From Orlajensenia sp037404875 (lineage in GTDB: Bacteria; Actinomycetota; Actinomycetes; Actinomycetales; Microbacteriaceae), in contig NZ_JBBELO010000027.1 in assembly GCF_037404875.1 (NCBI RefSeq), forward strand, positions 62,001-126,000: a stretch of 64,000 bases of DNA. The letters are read 5' to 3'. Each line of letters begins with the position of its first letter. Position 1 is the stretch's first letter. Below, piece after piece: positions 53,674 to 62,895 of this stretch. The position numbers and the translations under genes were made by a program. The notes below the pieces were generated by a model, which did no database searches, was not told where the DNA came from, and saw nothing but the letters and a program-made list of their open reading frames with translations.

Positions 53674-54738
53674 TCAGGGCATGCCCGTCGCGTAATCCGA
53701 GACGTTCTGCTTGTCGATGATGAAGGCGGGCACGTCGACCCACGCCGGAACTTGCTTGCCGTCGAGCAACCACAGGGCGGCCTTCACACCCGAGGCGCCT
53801 TCCGTCGTCGGACGCTCGCTCACCGTGGCGGTGTACGTGCCGTCGGCGATCTGCTTCTTCGCCTGCGGAATGCCGTCGGTTCCGACGAGAATCACCTTGC
53901 CCGTGAGTCCCTTGGAATCGATCGCAGACTGCACACCCAGCGCCATGCCGTCGTTCTGCGAATAGAACGCCTTGATGTCGGGGTTCGCGGTCAGCATCGC
54001 GGTAGCGATGGTCTGCGCCTGGTTCGTGTCCCACTTCGCGGTCTGGGAGGCGACCAGGTCGAGGTTGGGGTGCTTGGCCAGACCGGCCTTGAAGCCCTTT
54101 CCGCGGTTCTGGGCATTCGAGGAGCCCGGGTCGCCCTCGATCATGGCCACCTGTCCGCCGTCGGGCAACTGATCGGCGATGTAATCGGCCGCCGATTTCC
54201 CGATCGTGCTGGCATCCGGGCCCACATAGACCACGCCGGGAACGGTGCCCTGCGCGTCATTGAGCACGATCGCCGGAACGCCCTTGGCGAGAGCGGCCTT
54301 GAACACCGTGTCGAGAGCCGTCGCCGAGATGGGCGAGGCGAGGATGGCGGAGCAGCCCTGGTTGAGTGCGCTCTGCGCCTTGTCCAACTGCTCGGTGATG
54401 GAGGACTCGTCGTTAACGGCGAAGGTCTGGTACTTCACGCCGAGCTTCTTCGCCTCCTTCTCGAAGCCGTCGCGCTCGTAGCCCCAGAACTCGTTCGCCA
54501 GCGTTCTGGTGACATAGCAGAGCTTCACTCCGTCGCCGGCTTTGGGCTCACCCAGTGCGTCTTCCACCTTGGAGATGTCGGTCTTCGTGTCGGCCTGGAC
54601 GAGGGAGGCGATATCGGCGCCCCCGCTCGTGGAACCGCCGGCGCTGCCGCCGTCCGGGGTCGCGGTGCAGGCGCTGAGCGCCAGCACCGTGGTCGCTGCG
54701 CCCGCGAGGAGCGCGAGCGTACCGATTCGTCGCTGCAT
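53674..54738 (-). CDS. Sugar ABC transporter substrate-binding lipoprotein
   Basis: 354 residues; the ATG at 54738 follows AAAGG at 7 bases. Lipobox ALSAC (Cys ~24) then a Gly/Ser linker. Type-1 periplasmic-binding fold of the ribose/galactose branch: VKLCYVTRTLANEFWGYERDGFEKEAKKLG, AILASPISATALD, VYVGPDASTIGKSAADYI and KAFYSQNDGMALGVQSAI. Attached to the membrane outside the cell, it delivers the ligand to the RbsC-like permease. Ligand unknown. Confidence 0.93.
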   Translation of the reverse strand: MQRRIGTLALLAGAATTVLALSACTATPDGGSAGGSTSGGADIASLVQADTKTDISKVEDALGEPKAGDGVKLCYVTRTLANEFWGYERDGFEKEAKKLGVKYQTFAVNDESSITEQLDKAQSALNQGCSAILASPISATALDTVFKAALAKGVPAIVLNDAQGTVPGVVYVGPDASTIGKSAADYIADQLPDGGQVAMIEGDPGSSNAQNRGKGFKAGLAKHPNLDLVASQTAKWDTNQAQTIATAMLTANPDIKAFYSQNDGMALGVQSAIDSKGLTGKVILVGTDGIPQAKKQIADGTYTATVSERPTTEGASGVKAALWLLDGKQVPAWVDVPAFIIDKQNVSDYATGMP

Positions 54739-54848
54739 TGTGCTGCCTTTCATCATTGGAAGGAATCCATGTGGATCAGGTGCTCGCGGTGCTGACCGGT
54801 TGATTCTCCGCCGCGAGCGCCGGTGCCGGTGATGGGTTGCTTTCTGGG

Positions 54849-56201
54849 TCAGTGCGTGAGCGCCTCGACGTCGATGAGGGCCTCCGTCTCACGACGCAAT
54901 TCGAGGGCGGTGGAGAGGGATTCGTCGATGATCACGTCGTCCCAGCTCACGCTCTGCCCCTTGGGCACGTCGTGGGTGAGCTCGACGTGATGCGCGAGCG
55001 CCACCGGGAGCAGCCGGTTGCGCACGCTCGTCTCAGCGGAGACGAGCTTGCCCCACACGGTGTATCCGCCCTCACCGTCGAGGAACTCACCGGCGGTGAG
55101 GTTCTTCTTGGCGGTGGCGACGACGTCGCCGTGGAAGCCGGTGGGCGCTCCGGTCGCAATGCCTCGGAGCGCGGCGTTCGCGATGGAGATGTTCAGCTCG
55201 AGACCGACGTAGTGGTACGGGCGGTAGAGCGCCGCGTACTGGCCGGTGGGGTCCGGGTGCCAGGGGTATTCGGTGAAGCATCCGGAGACGTAGGCGTTCG
55301 TGGCCTTGACCACGACGAAGACGCCCTCCTGGGTGTTGAAGGGGATCCAGTCGCCATCACGGGTGACACTCGACATGACATCGACCGAGCCCTCGCGGGC
55401 CAGAACGCCGCCGACATCCGACGGCCGGCAGATCGTGGCGATCTCCTCGATGTTGCCGGGGGTGAAGGTGAGGCCCTCGTCCGACGGGGTGAGGCCGGCC
55501 GCATTTGCTACAGCCGCCATCTCGATCGCGGCCTTCGTTCCGTCGCGGAAGGAGGTGTGCATATAAGGATTGAGCTGGCCCGACTCGGTGAGCTCTTTCG
55601 AGAACTCCCAGTTGTCCCAGACGTTGTCGGGGTTCATGTCGTGGTAGTGCGGCAGGTATTTCGCACCCTTGCCGGCGCAGACGACGTCGAAGCCGGAGGT
55701 GCGGGCCCAGTCGACGAGTTCCATGATGAGGGCAGGCTGGTCGCCGAAGGCCATGGAGTAGACCACTCCGGCCTCCTCGGCACGGCGTGCGAGCGCCGGT
55801 CCGGCGAGCGCGTCGGCCTCGACGGTCACCATGATGATGTGCTTCTTCGTCTCGATGGCACGCAGTGCGTGGTTGATGCCCACGATCGGGTTGCCCGTCG
55901 CCTCGACGATCACGTCGATGTCGGCGTCGAAGAGTGCGGCAGCGTCCGAGACGATCGTCGTGGTTCGGTTGGCGATGGCCTCGTCGATGGTCTCGGCCAT
56001 GGCATCTTGGGGCCAGTCGACGAGGGCGAACGCCCCCTTGGCGCGCTCGACGTTGATGTCGGCGATGGCCACGACGTGGATACCGGGGATGTTGCGGGCC
56101 TGGGCCAGGTACATGGTGCCGAACCGGCCGGCGCCGATGAGTCCCACGCGGATGGGGCGGCCGTCGCTCTCGCGCTGTTGGAGCAGGGAGTAGAGGTTCA
56201 C
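54849..56201 (-). CDS. NAD(P)-dependent oxidoreductase with C-terminal SAF-like domain
   Basis: 450 residues from GTG 56201 (AAAGG 6 bases before). N-terminal homoserine-dehydrogenase/Gfo-like Rossmann domain: IRVGLIGAGRFGTMYLAQAR, VVAIADINVERAKGAF, DVIVEATGNPIVGINHAL. The C-terminus (FLDGEGGYTVWGKLVSAE, HDVPKGQSVSWDDVIID) looks like a SAF domain. Such proteins occur in bacterial sugar-acid and tetritol clusters, often annotated as SAF-domain or homoserine dehydrogenase-like. First gene of the seven-gene leftward operon, opposite the LacI regulator. Confidence 0.83.
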   Translation of the reverse strand: MNLYSLLQQRESDGRPIRVGLIGAGRFGTMYLAQARNIPGIHVVAIADINVERAKGAFALVDWPQDAMAETIDEAIANRTTTIVSDAAALFDADIDVIVEATGNPIVGINHALRAIETKKHIIMVTVEADALAGPALARRAEEAGVVYSMAFGDQPALIMELVDWARTSGFDVVCAGKGAKYLPHYHDMNPDNVWDNWEFSKELTESGQLNPYMHTSFRDGTKAAIEMAAVANAAGLTPSDEGLTFTPGNIEEIATICRPSDVGGVLAREGSVDVMSSVTRDGDWIPFNTQEGVFVVVKATNAYVSGCFTEYPWHPDPTGQYAALYRPYHYVGLELNISIANAALRGIATGAPTGFHGDVVATAKKNLTAGEFLDGEGGYTVWGKLVSAETSVRNRLLPVALAHHVELTHDVPKGQSVSWDDVIIDESLSTALELRRETEALIDVEALTH

Positions 56202-56290
56202 GATTGCCTTTCGTTGCTGCACGACTTCTGTGCGAGAACCTCGTGCCGGCACGTGCGGCCCGACATCCTCGTCGTCGTTTTCGTTCTGGA

Positions 56291-56317
56291 GTGGTAACGG
56301 TTACACTTTTGTACCAC
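56291..56317. promoter_or_regulatory. Candidate LacI operator between divergent sugar operons
   Basis: GTAACGGTTAC (56294-56304) is an odd-centred palindrome close to the usual LacI half-sites, nested in a GTGGTA (56291-56296) / TACCAC (56312-56317) inverted repeat. It lies in the 186-base gap between the two divergent operons, next to the lacI-like gene. Confidence 0.55.
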
Positions 56318-56387
56318 TACCGTTTCCACGTCGTCAAGCCCCGGGCCCACATGGATAGGCTGACCACGAATCGCAGGGAGGAACCAG

Positions 56388-57434
56388 GTGCGGAAACCAG
56401 CCACGATCCGCGACGTCGCGCGGGAAGCGGGCGTCTCGGTGGCAGTCGTCTCCCGTGTCATCAATGAGGGCTCCGGTCCCGTCGCCGTGGCAACCCGCGC
56501 CAAGGTGGTCGAGGTGATCGAGCAGTTGGGCTACCAGCCGCGCGCGGCTGCTCGTGAGTTGCAGCAACGGGGTACGACCACGATCGGGCTCGTACTGGCC
56601 GATCTCGCCAACCCGTTCTTCGCTCGCTTGGCCGACCGTGTCGTGTGGGAGGCCCGGGCACGCGGCATCCACATCCTGCTGCTGACGACGCAGGAGGACG
56701 AGCACCTCGAGGCCGAGTCCGTCGAGACCCTCATCGGACGCTCGGTGGGCGCGGTCATCGCCACTCCCACCGGCGGCAGCGCAGACAAATGGCGCCGCCT
56801 GATCGAGCTCGGCGTGCACGTGATCTTCGTCGACCGTGAACTCGACGAGCTCCCCGAGGCGGATGTGGTCACCATCCGCAATGACATGTCGGCCGAAGCG
56901 ACAGCGCGCCACCTCATCGAGCTCGGCCACGAGCGAATCGCCTTCATCTCCGGCCCGGCGTCGACGTCCACCGGTCGGGCGCGCATCGCGGGATACCGCC
57001 GGGCGATGACCAGCGCCGGCCTGGAGGTCGACGAGCAGTTGATTCGAGCCATTCCTTTCCGAGGGGATTCCGGTGGCGACGCCGTGAGCGCTCTACTGGC
57101 GCTGCCGCAACCGCCGACCGGCGTCATCGTGGGGAATACCGCTCAGGTGCGCTCCTCGCTCCGCCGGATCAAGCAGACCGGGGTCGCCGTTCCCGACGAC
57201 CTGAGCGTCGTCGTCTTCGACGACAACCCTTGGACGGAGCTCGTGTCGCCGCCGCTGTCGGTCATTCGTCAGCCGATCGACCTGCTCGCTTCACACTCGG
57301 TCGATCTCGCCGTCGGACGCTTGCGCGGCAGCTTCACCGAGCCGCCTCGACGCATCGAGATCGATGCCGAGTTCGTGCAGCGCTCGAGCACGGCAGCGCC
57401 CATCACGCCCCCGAAGATGGTGGCCGCCCGCTGA
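56388..57434 (+). CDS. LacI-family regulator of the sugar locus
   Basis: 348 residues from GTG 56388 with AGGGAGGAA upstream. HTH: TIRDVAREAGVSVAVVSRVIN, hinge RAKVVEVIEQLGYQPRAAAREL, then a sensor domain (TTIGLVLADLANPFFARLAD; ERIAFISGPASTSTGRAR; VPDDLSVVVFDDNPWTELVSPPLSVIRQP). Probably represses both divergent operons and is released by a pathway intermediate. Confidence 0.92.
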   Translation: MRKPATIRDVAREAGVSVAVVSRVINEGSGPVAVATRAKVVEVIEQLGYQPRAAARELQQRGTTTIGLVLADLANPFFARLADRVVWEARARGIHILLLTTQEDEHLEAESVETLIGRSVGAVIATPTGGSADKWRRLIELGVHVIFVDRELDELPEADVVTIRNDMSAEATARHLIELGHERIAFISGPASTSTGRARIAGYRRAMTSAGLEVDEQLIRAIPFRGDSGGDAVSALLALPQPPTGVIVGNTAQVRSSLRRIKQTGVAVPDDLSVVVFDDNPWTELVSPPLSVIRQPIDLLASHSVDLAVGRLRGSFTEPPRRIEIDAEFVQRSSTAAPITPPKMVAAR

Positions 57435-57507
57435 CCGCGCCTCTCGGCCGCGACCTAGGACAGCCGCACCCACATTCGCATCCACATCCGCATCGAAGGA
57501 GCCCCCC

Positions 57508-57819
57508 ATGCCCGTCATCGTCACTGCGGTCTTCCATCCTCTCCCCGATCAGCGCGGCAGCTTGGTGTCCGTACTGACGGCGAGCATCCCGGCCGTGCAC
57601 GCCGAGGACGGCTGCCGCCTCTACGCCATCCACGACGCGGAAGACGGCACCGTCACCATGCTGGAGAAGTGGGATTCGCGCGCCCAACTCGACGCCCACG
57701 CAGCCGGGCCCGCCGTGGCGAAGCTCGATGAGGCGGTCCGAAACTTTATCGCCGAGCCGACAACGGTGACGGTGATGACTCCTCTTCCGGCTGGCACTAC
57801 CGAGCAGGGCGAGCTGTGA
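57508..57819 (+). CDS. Antibiotic biosynthesis monooxygenase (ABM/YgiN)-fold protein
   Basis: 103 residues; AAGGAG 6 bases before the ATG. Dimeric alpha-beta barrel pattern: VIVTAVFHPLPDQRGSL, EDGCRLYAIHDAEDGTVTMLEKWDSRAQLDAHAAG, FIAEPTTVTVMTPL. YgiN-like proteins act as quinol monooxygenases or small-ligand binders; in sugar clusters the role is not defined. Its stop overlaps gntK (GTGA). Confidence 0.85.
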   Translation: MPVIVTAVFHPLPDQRGSLVSVLTASIPAVHAEDGCRLYAIHDAEDGTVTMLEKWDSRAQLDAHAAGPAVAKLDEAVRNFIAEPTTVTVMTPLPAGTTEQGEL

Positions 57820-58307
57820 GGCACCGGACCATCATCGTGATGGGCGTCTCCGGCGCTGGGAAATCTGCGGTCGGTTCGGCCCTGTCGACTCACCTGGGGC
57901 GGCGTTTCGTCGATGCCGACGATCTGCATCCCGCCGCGAACCTCGCCAAGATGGCCCAGGGCCATCCGCTCGACGACGAGGATCGGTGGCCATGGCTGGA
58001 TGCTGTGGGCGAGGCCGCCGTGGCGGATCGAGAGAGCGTGATCGCCTGTTCCGCACTCCGACGTCGCTATCGTGAACGGCTGCTCGCCGCCGACCCCGAC
58101 GCAGTGTTCGTTGTACTCGATGTTGCCCGGGAAGATCTGGAGAGCAGGGTGCGAGAGCGCCACCATCAGTTCATGCCGCCCTCCCTGCTGAATTCCCAAC
58201 TGGCTGCTTTCGAACCGCTCGACAGTGATGAACCGGGATTCGCCATCGCCGTTCGGTCATCCGTGGCCGACGTTGTTGCGGAGATCGCCGCGCGCTTGGC
58301 ACAGTGA
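57816..58307 (+). CDS. gntK: Gluconokinase
   Basis: 163 residues, normal length. P-loop VMGVSGAGKSAVGSAL, then the gluconokinase motif FVDADDLHPAANLAKMAQGHPLDDEDRWPWL, ACSALRRRYRERL and HHQFMPPSLLNSQ. Phosphorylates D-gluconate to 6-phosphogluconate for the pentose phosphate pathway. GTG start coupled to the ABM gene. Indicates that the locus' product enters as gluconate or a similar aldonate. Confidence 0.92.
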   Translation: MRHRTIIVMGVSGAGKSAVGSALSTHLGRRFVDADDLHPAANLAKMAQGHPLDDEDRWPWLDAVGEAAVADRESVIACSALRRRYRERLLAADPDAVFVVLDVAREDLESRVRERHHQFMPPSLLNSQLAAFEPLDSDEPGFAIAVRSSVADVVAEIAARLAQ

Positions 58308-58333
58308 GGCGAAGGCAGGGACGAAGGAGCGAC

Positions 58334-59215
58334 ATGGCGATCGGATTTCTCGGCCTCGGCGTCATGGGTGAACCGATGGCGCTCAATCTCGTGGAGTCCG
58401 GCGTCGACCTCGTGGTGTGGAACCGCTCGGAACCGGCGCGGCAACGGCTGGCATCCGCCGGGGCGAGCGCTGCGGCATCCGTCGACGAGGTGTTCGAGCG
58501 CGCCGAGACGGTGATCGTCATGCTCGCGACCGAGGCGGCGATCGATGAGACGCTCGGTCGGGGCACGGATGCGTTCGGTCGGCGCCTGCACGGCCGCACC
58601 CTCGTGAGCATGGGCACCAACTCGCCCGAGTACTCCCGCTCCCTCGAGGGCGAGGTGCTGGCCGTCGGCGGAGCGTACGTCGAGGCGCCGGTTTCAGGAT
58701 CGCGGACGCCCGCCGAGAAACGGCAGCTCGTAGGGATGCTCGCCGGCGACCCGCACGCCGTCGCCCGGGTGCGCGGCACCGTTGAACTGCTGTGCGCGCA
58801 GACCTTCGAGTGCGGCGCGGTGCCGAGCGCCACGCTCATGAAGCTCGCGGCCAACTCGTTCCTCATCAGTCTCGTCACCGGCCTGGCCGAAGCGTTCGCC
58901 TTCGCCGAGGCCGCCGGCCTCGACGCCGGCCTGCTCCGCAGCATCCTCGACGGCGGACAGATGGCCTCGCCCGTCTCGGCGGCGAAGACGGCCAAGCTCG
59001 TCGGAGGGGACCTCTCGCCGCAGGCGCGCATCCGCGACGTGCTCAAGAACGCGCAACTGGTGTCGGATGCCGCGGCCGCGGCCGGCGTGGCAAGCCCGCT
59101 CATCGACGCCAGCCGCGACCTTTACGCGGCGGCGACGGATGCGGGCGACGGCGACCTCGACATGGTCGGAGTCACCGACGCCATCCGTCGGCAGGGGCGC
59201 GCCTCGCGGGGATGA
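58334..59215 (+). CDS. NAD(P)-dependent beta-hydroxyacid dehydrogenase, second copy
   Basis: 293 residues; AAGGAG 5 bases before the ATG at 58334. Motifs: IGFLGLGVMGEPMALNLVESG, VEAPVSGSRTPAEKRQL, catalytic Lys in ATLMKLAANSFL. Belongs to the GLYR/3-hydroxyisobutyrate branch and is clearly a different subfamily from the enzyme at 49083. Last gene of the LacI-led rightward operon; may oxidise or reduce a semialdehyde in the same pathway. Confidence 0.85.
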   Translation: MAIGFLGLGVMGEPMALNLVESGVDLVVWNRSEPARQRLASAGASAAASVDEVFERAETVIVMLATEAAIDETLGRGTDAFGRRLHGRTLVSMGTNSPEYSRSLEGEVLAVGGAYVEAPVSGSRTPAEKRQLVGMLAGDPHAVARVRGTVELLCAQTFECGAVPSATLMKLAANSFLISLVTGLAEAFAFAEAAGLDAGLLRSILDGGQMASPVSAAKTAKLVGGDLSPQARIRDVLKNAQLVSDAAAAAGVASPLIDASRDLYAAATDAGDGDLDMVGVTDAIRRQGRASRG

Positions 59216-59260
59216 GCGCCAAGAGACGGGCTGGCCTCAGCGCGCGACGGGCTGCACGCC

Positions 59261-59938
59261 TCAATCGGTGAAGTCGAAGGACTTGTAGAACGCCGTGTCC
59301 TCGCCCTTGTGCGGATTGGCGACGGTCAACGAGTAGAGCACGTCGTTGTGGAGCGAGATGACGAAGGTGAACTTGACGCCGTCTTTCGTCGCCGCACCCT
59401 TCATCGCCTGCTCCCCATCGAGTGTGGTCTCCGACGAATCGGTGAGGGTCGCCCCGGTGTTCGAGACCACTCCGTCGACCGCCGACTGCAGCAGCACGGT
59501 CCGGTCGGCGGCGAGCGCCTCGGCCGGCATACCGGAAGACGCACTCGCCGCGAACGTTCTGGCCCCTCGGGTGAGGGTTGCGGATCGAAGCGTGACATCC
59601 GAGCCGCCGAGCGACTGGGTCTGCTCGGCCTCGACCGGTTTGCCCGGGAAGCTCACCGAGTAGTGGTCTTCGGCGTCGGTGTAGACGACTGCGGTGCCCG
59701 GAGCGATCGACGCGACGAATCCTCGTGGACCGAACGCGGCCGTGAGGAGCAGGTAGACGCCGACAGCCGTCGCCAACGCGACGATGACGCCGATGACGAG
59801 CCACAGGATCCAGGCCCGGCGCTTGGTGGGCGTCGTCGGTGACGGATCGGTCGCATCCGCATCGGTCGTCGGCTCCGAGAGCCATGCGGCGTCAACACCG
59901 GTGGGGTCGATCTGCTCAGAAGGCCGCTCGATGCTCAT
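59261..59938 (-). CDS. Single-pass membrane protein, unknown
   Basis: 225 residues; GGAG before the ATG. A Pro/Thr/Asp-rich cytoplasmic N-terminus, one membrane helix (residues ~42-66, AWILWLVIGVIVALATAVGVYLL, shown in part) and an extracytoplasmic domain with DHYSVSFPGKPVEAEQT and a C-terminal VISLHNDVLYSLTVANPHKG. This outline resembles many actinobacterial envelope proteins with a lipoprotein-like beta domain. Function unknown. Confidence 0.75.
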   Translation of the reverse strand: MSIERPSEQIDPTGVDAAWLSEPTTDADATDPSPTTPTKRRAWILWLVIGVIVALATAVGVYLLLTAAFGPRGFVASIAPGTAVVYTDAEDHYSVSFPGKPVEAEQTQSLGGSDVTLRSATLTRGARTFAASASSGMPAEALAADRTVLLQSAVDGVVSNTGATLTDSSETTLDGEQAMKGAATKDGVKFTFVISLHNDVLYSLTVANPHKGEDTAFYKSFDFTD

Positions 59939-60067
59939 GCCGCTCCACTTCTCCCGAGCGCGCTGTGGCTCTCGGGGCGTCAGCCTCGCGTGCCGAGGCG
60001 CTGCGGCGAGTATGGCAGTTGCTTGGCGTCGGCTGTGCGCTTGCCGTGATGCGTGTCGCCGTGCAGC

Positions 60068-60550
60068 TCAGTGGCGGTGATCGGCCGCGATCGCGTCGAA
60101 GACCGGCATCTCGAGCTTGCTCATCGTGAGCATCGCGGCGAAGAGGCGCTCCTTGAGGGCCGCATCCGTCGTGTCCATCAACTCCGTGAAGCCGCGGGGA
60201 ACGAGTTGCCACGAGAGCCCGTACCGATCCGTCAGCCAGCCGCACTGGCTCGGGGTTCCACCGTCGGCGAGCAGCTCGTCCCAGAGCCGGTCGACCTCGG
60301 CCTGGTCGTCGACCTCGAGCTTGATCGAGACGACCTCCGTGAGTTTCAGGTCGGGGCCACCGGCGATGAGTTGGAACAGCGTGCCGCCGATCATGAAGTC
60401 GACCGCCAAGGGCTGACCTGCGCGCTCCGTGTCGTCGGGGTAGCGACCGATGTTCGTGACGCGCGAGTCGGGAATGAGCGAGGTGTAGAACTCGGCCATC
60501 TCATCGATCGGGCCGTCGTAGAGAATGCAGGTCAGAACGGTAGCAGGCAT
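60068..60550 (-). CDS. PhnB-like VOC-superfamily protein
   Basis: 160 residues; AAGGAG 7 bases before the ATG. Typical of the PhnB/3-demethylubiquinone methyltransferase-like group: FYTSLIPDSRVTNIGRY, VDFMIGGTLFQLIAGGP, VDRLWDELLADGGTPSQCGWLTDRYG (key parts), SWQLVPRGFTELM. VOC-fold; no enzymatic activity can be assigned. Confidence 0.88.
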   Translation of the reverse strand: MPATVLTCILYDGPIDEMAEFYTSLIPDSRVTNIGRYPDDTERAGQPLAVDFMIGGTLFQLIAGGPDLKLTEVVSIKLEVDDQAEVDRLWDELLADGGTPSQCGWLTDRYGLSWQLVPRGFTELMDTTDAALKERLFAAMLTMSKLEMPVFDAIAADHRH

Positions 60551-60661
60551 TGCGTGCTCCTTCGCATCGGTGCGTTGAGCGGGTGTCGGTTCCCTTCGAG
60601 AGGCTCAGGGAACGAGTTCTCAACTCAGGGAACGGCTTCGGCTCGGGGAACGGTCTATCGA

Positions 60662-60964
60662 CTACTCGACGACCGAGACCTCTTTCCAGAAGGCAACGTA
60701 GTTCGCGAAGTCCTTGCCCACTCGCTCGGCGGCACCCGGGTACGGATGCGGGTACGACCACGCGCGGTCCTGCAGCACCCCGTCACCGTCGACCACGTTG
60801 AAGTACTGGCACTCGCCCTTCCAGGGGCAGGTGTACGGCGTGGGGCTGGCCTTCAGCTTCGCCTCATCGACGCTCGACGGCGGGAAGTACCAGTTGCCCT
60901 CGATCTGAATGAGGTCGCCCTTATCGGCCTCAGCGATGACGGTTCCGTTGACCACAGCCTTCAT
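60662..60964 (-). CDS. DUF427 domain protein
   Basis: 100 residues from ATG 60964. DUF427 pattern: KAVVNGTVIAEAD, IEGNWYFPPSSV, TPYTCPWKGECQYFNVV and WSYPHPYP, with the conserved TxCPWKG and SYPxP segments. Function unknown; small cytoplasmic beta-rich protein common in actinobacteria. Confidence 0.9.
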   Translation of the reverse strand: MKAVVNGTVIAEADKGDLIQIEGNWYFPPSSVDEAKLKASPTPYTCPWKGECQYFNVVDGDGVLQDRAWSYPHPYPGAAERVGKDFANYVAFWKEVSVVE

Positions 60965-61114
60965 GGCGCACATCCTCTCGATGCAGTCGTCGTGTTCTCA
61001 CTGCAGTCTGCATCCGGAAGGCCCAACATCCAAGGGGTTGCACACGCCGCTCTCCGCAGAGCACGCGACGGGGCGCCGCACAGCATCCGTCGCCGGCCGG
61101 CGTCCGCCGACCCG

Positions 61115-62695
61115 TCACTCGCGTGTGCGACCGCTGAGGCGCAGTTCCTCGAGGTCGAGCTGCGACTGCACCCGCCGCAGCACGTCGTCGTCGATGCGCT
61201 TCTCGTCACGCAGGCCGACGAGCGCCGCCCGCTTGCGCTCGAGCGCGGCAAGCCGCAGGCGCGTGTACTGCTCCTTCAGGCGCGCCGCATCCTCATCCGG
61301 ATCATCGGGCTGTGCGGCTTCGAGCACGCTCGCGTGCTGCTCGGCCTCGGCGAGAACCCTGTCCCGAACCTCGTCGTCGACCTGCAGCTCGCTCGCCAGC
61401 TCGGGAATGGCCTCGATGGATGCGCGAGTCGCCTCCAGCTCGGCCAGGTGCTGCTCCTCGTCGACGCCGTCGTCGGCGGGCAGCCGCGCCCAGCGGATGA
61501 GCAGCGGCAGCAACGGACCCTGCACGGCGAGCGTCAGCACGACGACGATGGCGGTGACGAACACGACGAGATCGCGGTCGGCGAAGTGCTCTCCGGATGC
61601 GGTGACCGCCGGAACCGCCAGCACGGCGGCGAGCGAAACGGCTCCACGGAACCCGGCGAACGAGGTCAGCACGAGTGCGCGCGGGGAGGAGCGCAGCGTG
61701 CGCTGGTACGGCCGTCGGTCCAGGGTGCGGATGAGCACCGTCGTGACCAGAACGAACGCAGCGCGGATGACGATGAGGGCGATCCACACCGCCACGCCGA
61801 AAATCAGCCCGATGCCCCACTGGGCGGGCGGCAGCTCCCGCAGAACGACCTGCAGTTCCAGCCCGATCAGCACGAAGAGAGCGGCGTTCAGAACGTAGGT
61901 CGTCACCGTCCAGAAGGACTGGGCGACGTCGCGCGCCTCGGGGCGCGCCACTCTCGGAGCGATCCGGCTGAGCACCAGGCCGCACACGACGACCGCGAGC
62001 ACACCCGAGGATCCGACCACCTCCGCGATGAGGAAGGCGATGAAGGGGGTCACGATCAGGCCCACGTTGCTCGGCAGCGGCATCCGGATGCGGAACGTGA
62101 GCGAGCCGAGCCATCCGATCGCCACGCCGATCGCGATGCCGCCGACGTACGAGAGCACCAAGGTCCAGGTGATGGAAAGCGCGGTGACATCGTGGTTGCC
62201 GACGGCGACCGAGACGGCGAGCGCGTAGATGACGAGCGCCGTGCCGTCGTTTATGAGGCTCTCCGCGCGCAGCACGGTGCGCTGGCGCCGCGGAAGCGAG
62301 CCGGCGAGCTCGCCGACGGCCGTCGCATCCGTCGGCGCGAGCACGGCGCCGAGCACGAGCGCCACGATCCACGGCAGGCCGAACCAGGTGCCGACCATGG
62401 CCACGCCGAAGGCGGTGACGAAGACGAGCAGCGTTCCGTTGAGCAGGATCACGCGGATGAAGCGGCGGATCTCGCGCGTCGCGGTGGTCAGGCTCTCCCA
62501 GAACAGCAGCACCGGCAGGAAGAGCAGCAGTACGGTCTCGGGGGGCAGTTCGACATGGCGGAACGCGGGGATGAACCCGAGCAGCACGCCGAGGGGAATG
62601 AGCAGAACGGGCGTCGTCACGTGCAGCCGGGTGGCGACCATGCCGCCAGCGAGCACGGCGAGGCCGATGGCGACGATCACCTCGAGTGCGAGCAT
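61115..62695 (-). CDS. CPA1-family Na+/H+ antiporter
   Basis: 526 residues with about twelve membrane helices. Antiporter motifs: PPETVLLLFLPVLLFWESL, APTDATAVGEL, ESLINDGTALVIYALA (conserved acidic residue in the ND motif) and GFRGAVSLAAVLAVP. The cytoplasmic C-terminal ~110 residues are charged and helical (DEEQHLAELEATRAS, LDLEELRLSGRTRE). Exchanges cations for protons in pH and salt homeostasis. No ribosome site is seen; a CAAGCT box 6 bases before the ATG hints at leaderless transcription. Confidence 0.92.
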   Translation of the reverse strand: MLALEVIVAIGLAVLAGGMVATRLHVTTPVLLIPLGVLLGFIPAFRHVELPPETVLLLFLPVLLFWESLTTATREIRRFIRVILLNGTLLVFVTAFGVAMVGTWFGLPWIVALVLGAVLAPTDATAVGELAGSLPRRQRTVLRAESLINDGTALVIYALAVSVAVGNHDVTALSITWTLVLSYVGGIAIGVAIGWLGSLTFRIRMPLPSNVGLIVTPFIAFLIAEVVGSSGVLAVVVCGLVLSRIAPRVARPEARDVAQSFWTVTTYVLNAALFVLIGLELQVVLRELPPAQWGIGLIFGVAVWIALIVIRAAFVLVTTVLIRTLDRRPYQRTLRSSPRALVLTSFAGFRGAVSLAAVLAVPAVTASGEHFADRDLVVFVTAIVVVLTLAVQGPLLPLLIRWARLPADDGVDEEQHLAELEATRASIEAIPELASELQVDDEVRDRVLAEAEQHASVLEAAQPDDPDEDAARLKEQYTRLRLAALERKRAALVGLRDEKRIDDDVLRRVQSQLDLEELRLSGRTRE

Positions 62696-62831
62696 GCGTC
62701 AAGCTTGGCATCCGGATGCCCGTGTCGATGCCCCGATGCGGCCGGCGCCGATGGATGCTAGGGCAGCGGCGTCGCCCGCCGGCGCGAGCATCCGGCTGGT
62801 GCCAGTCCGCAGATCCTCCCGGCGACACGCG

Positions 62832-62859
62832 GCATCCGCCGACTCGCAGCACAAGAAGC
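62832..62859 (-). repeat. 28-base dispersed intergenic motif, copy 2
   Basis: Inverted relative to copy 1 at 9343-9370, 25 of 28 positions identical; core TCCGCCGACTCGCAGCA on this plus strand. Lies in the gap between the antiporter start and the ChaB-like gene. Confidence 0.5.
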
Positions 62860-62895
62860 CGATGCGCAGGCGGATGCGGGCGGAGCGGCGGGACG

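Noticed and set aside
54837..56297. Plus-strand open frame opposite the SAF-type oxidoreductase
   Set aside because: No domain and no ribosome site; the opposite strand has a clear Rossmann fold.
60053..62761. 902-codon plus-strand open frame covering the VOC, DUF427 and antiporter genes
   Set aside because: It crosses three well-supported minus-strand genes and their gaps and shows only low-complexity Arg/Asp/Glu/His-rich sequence.
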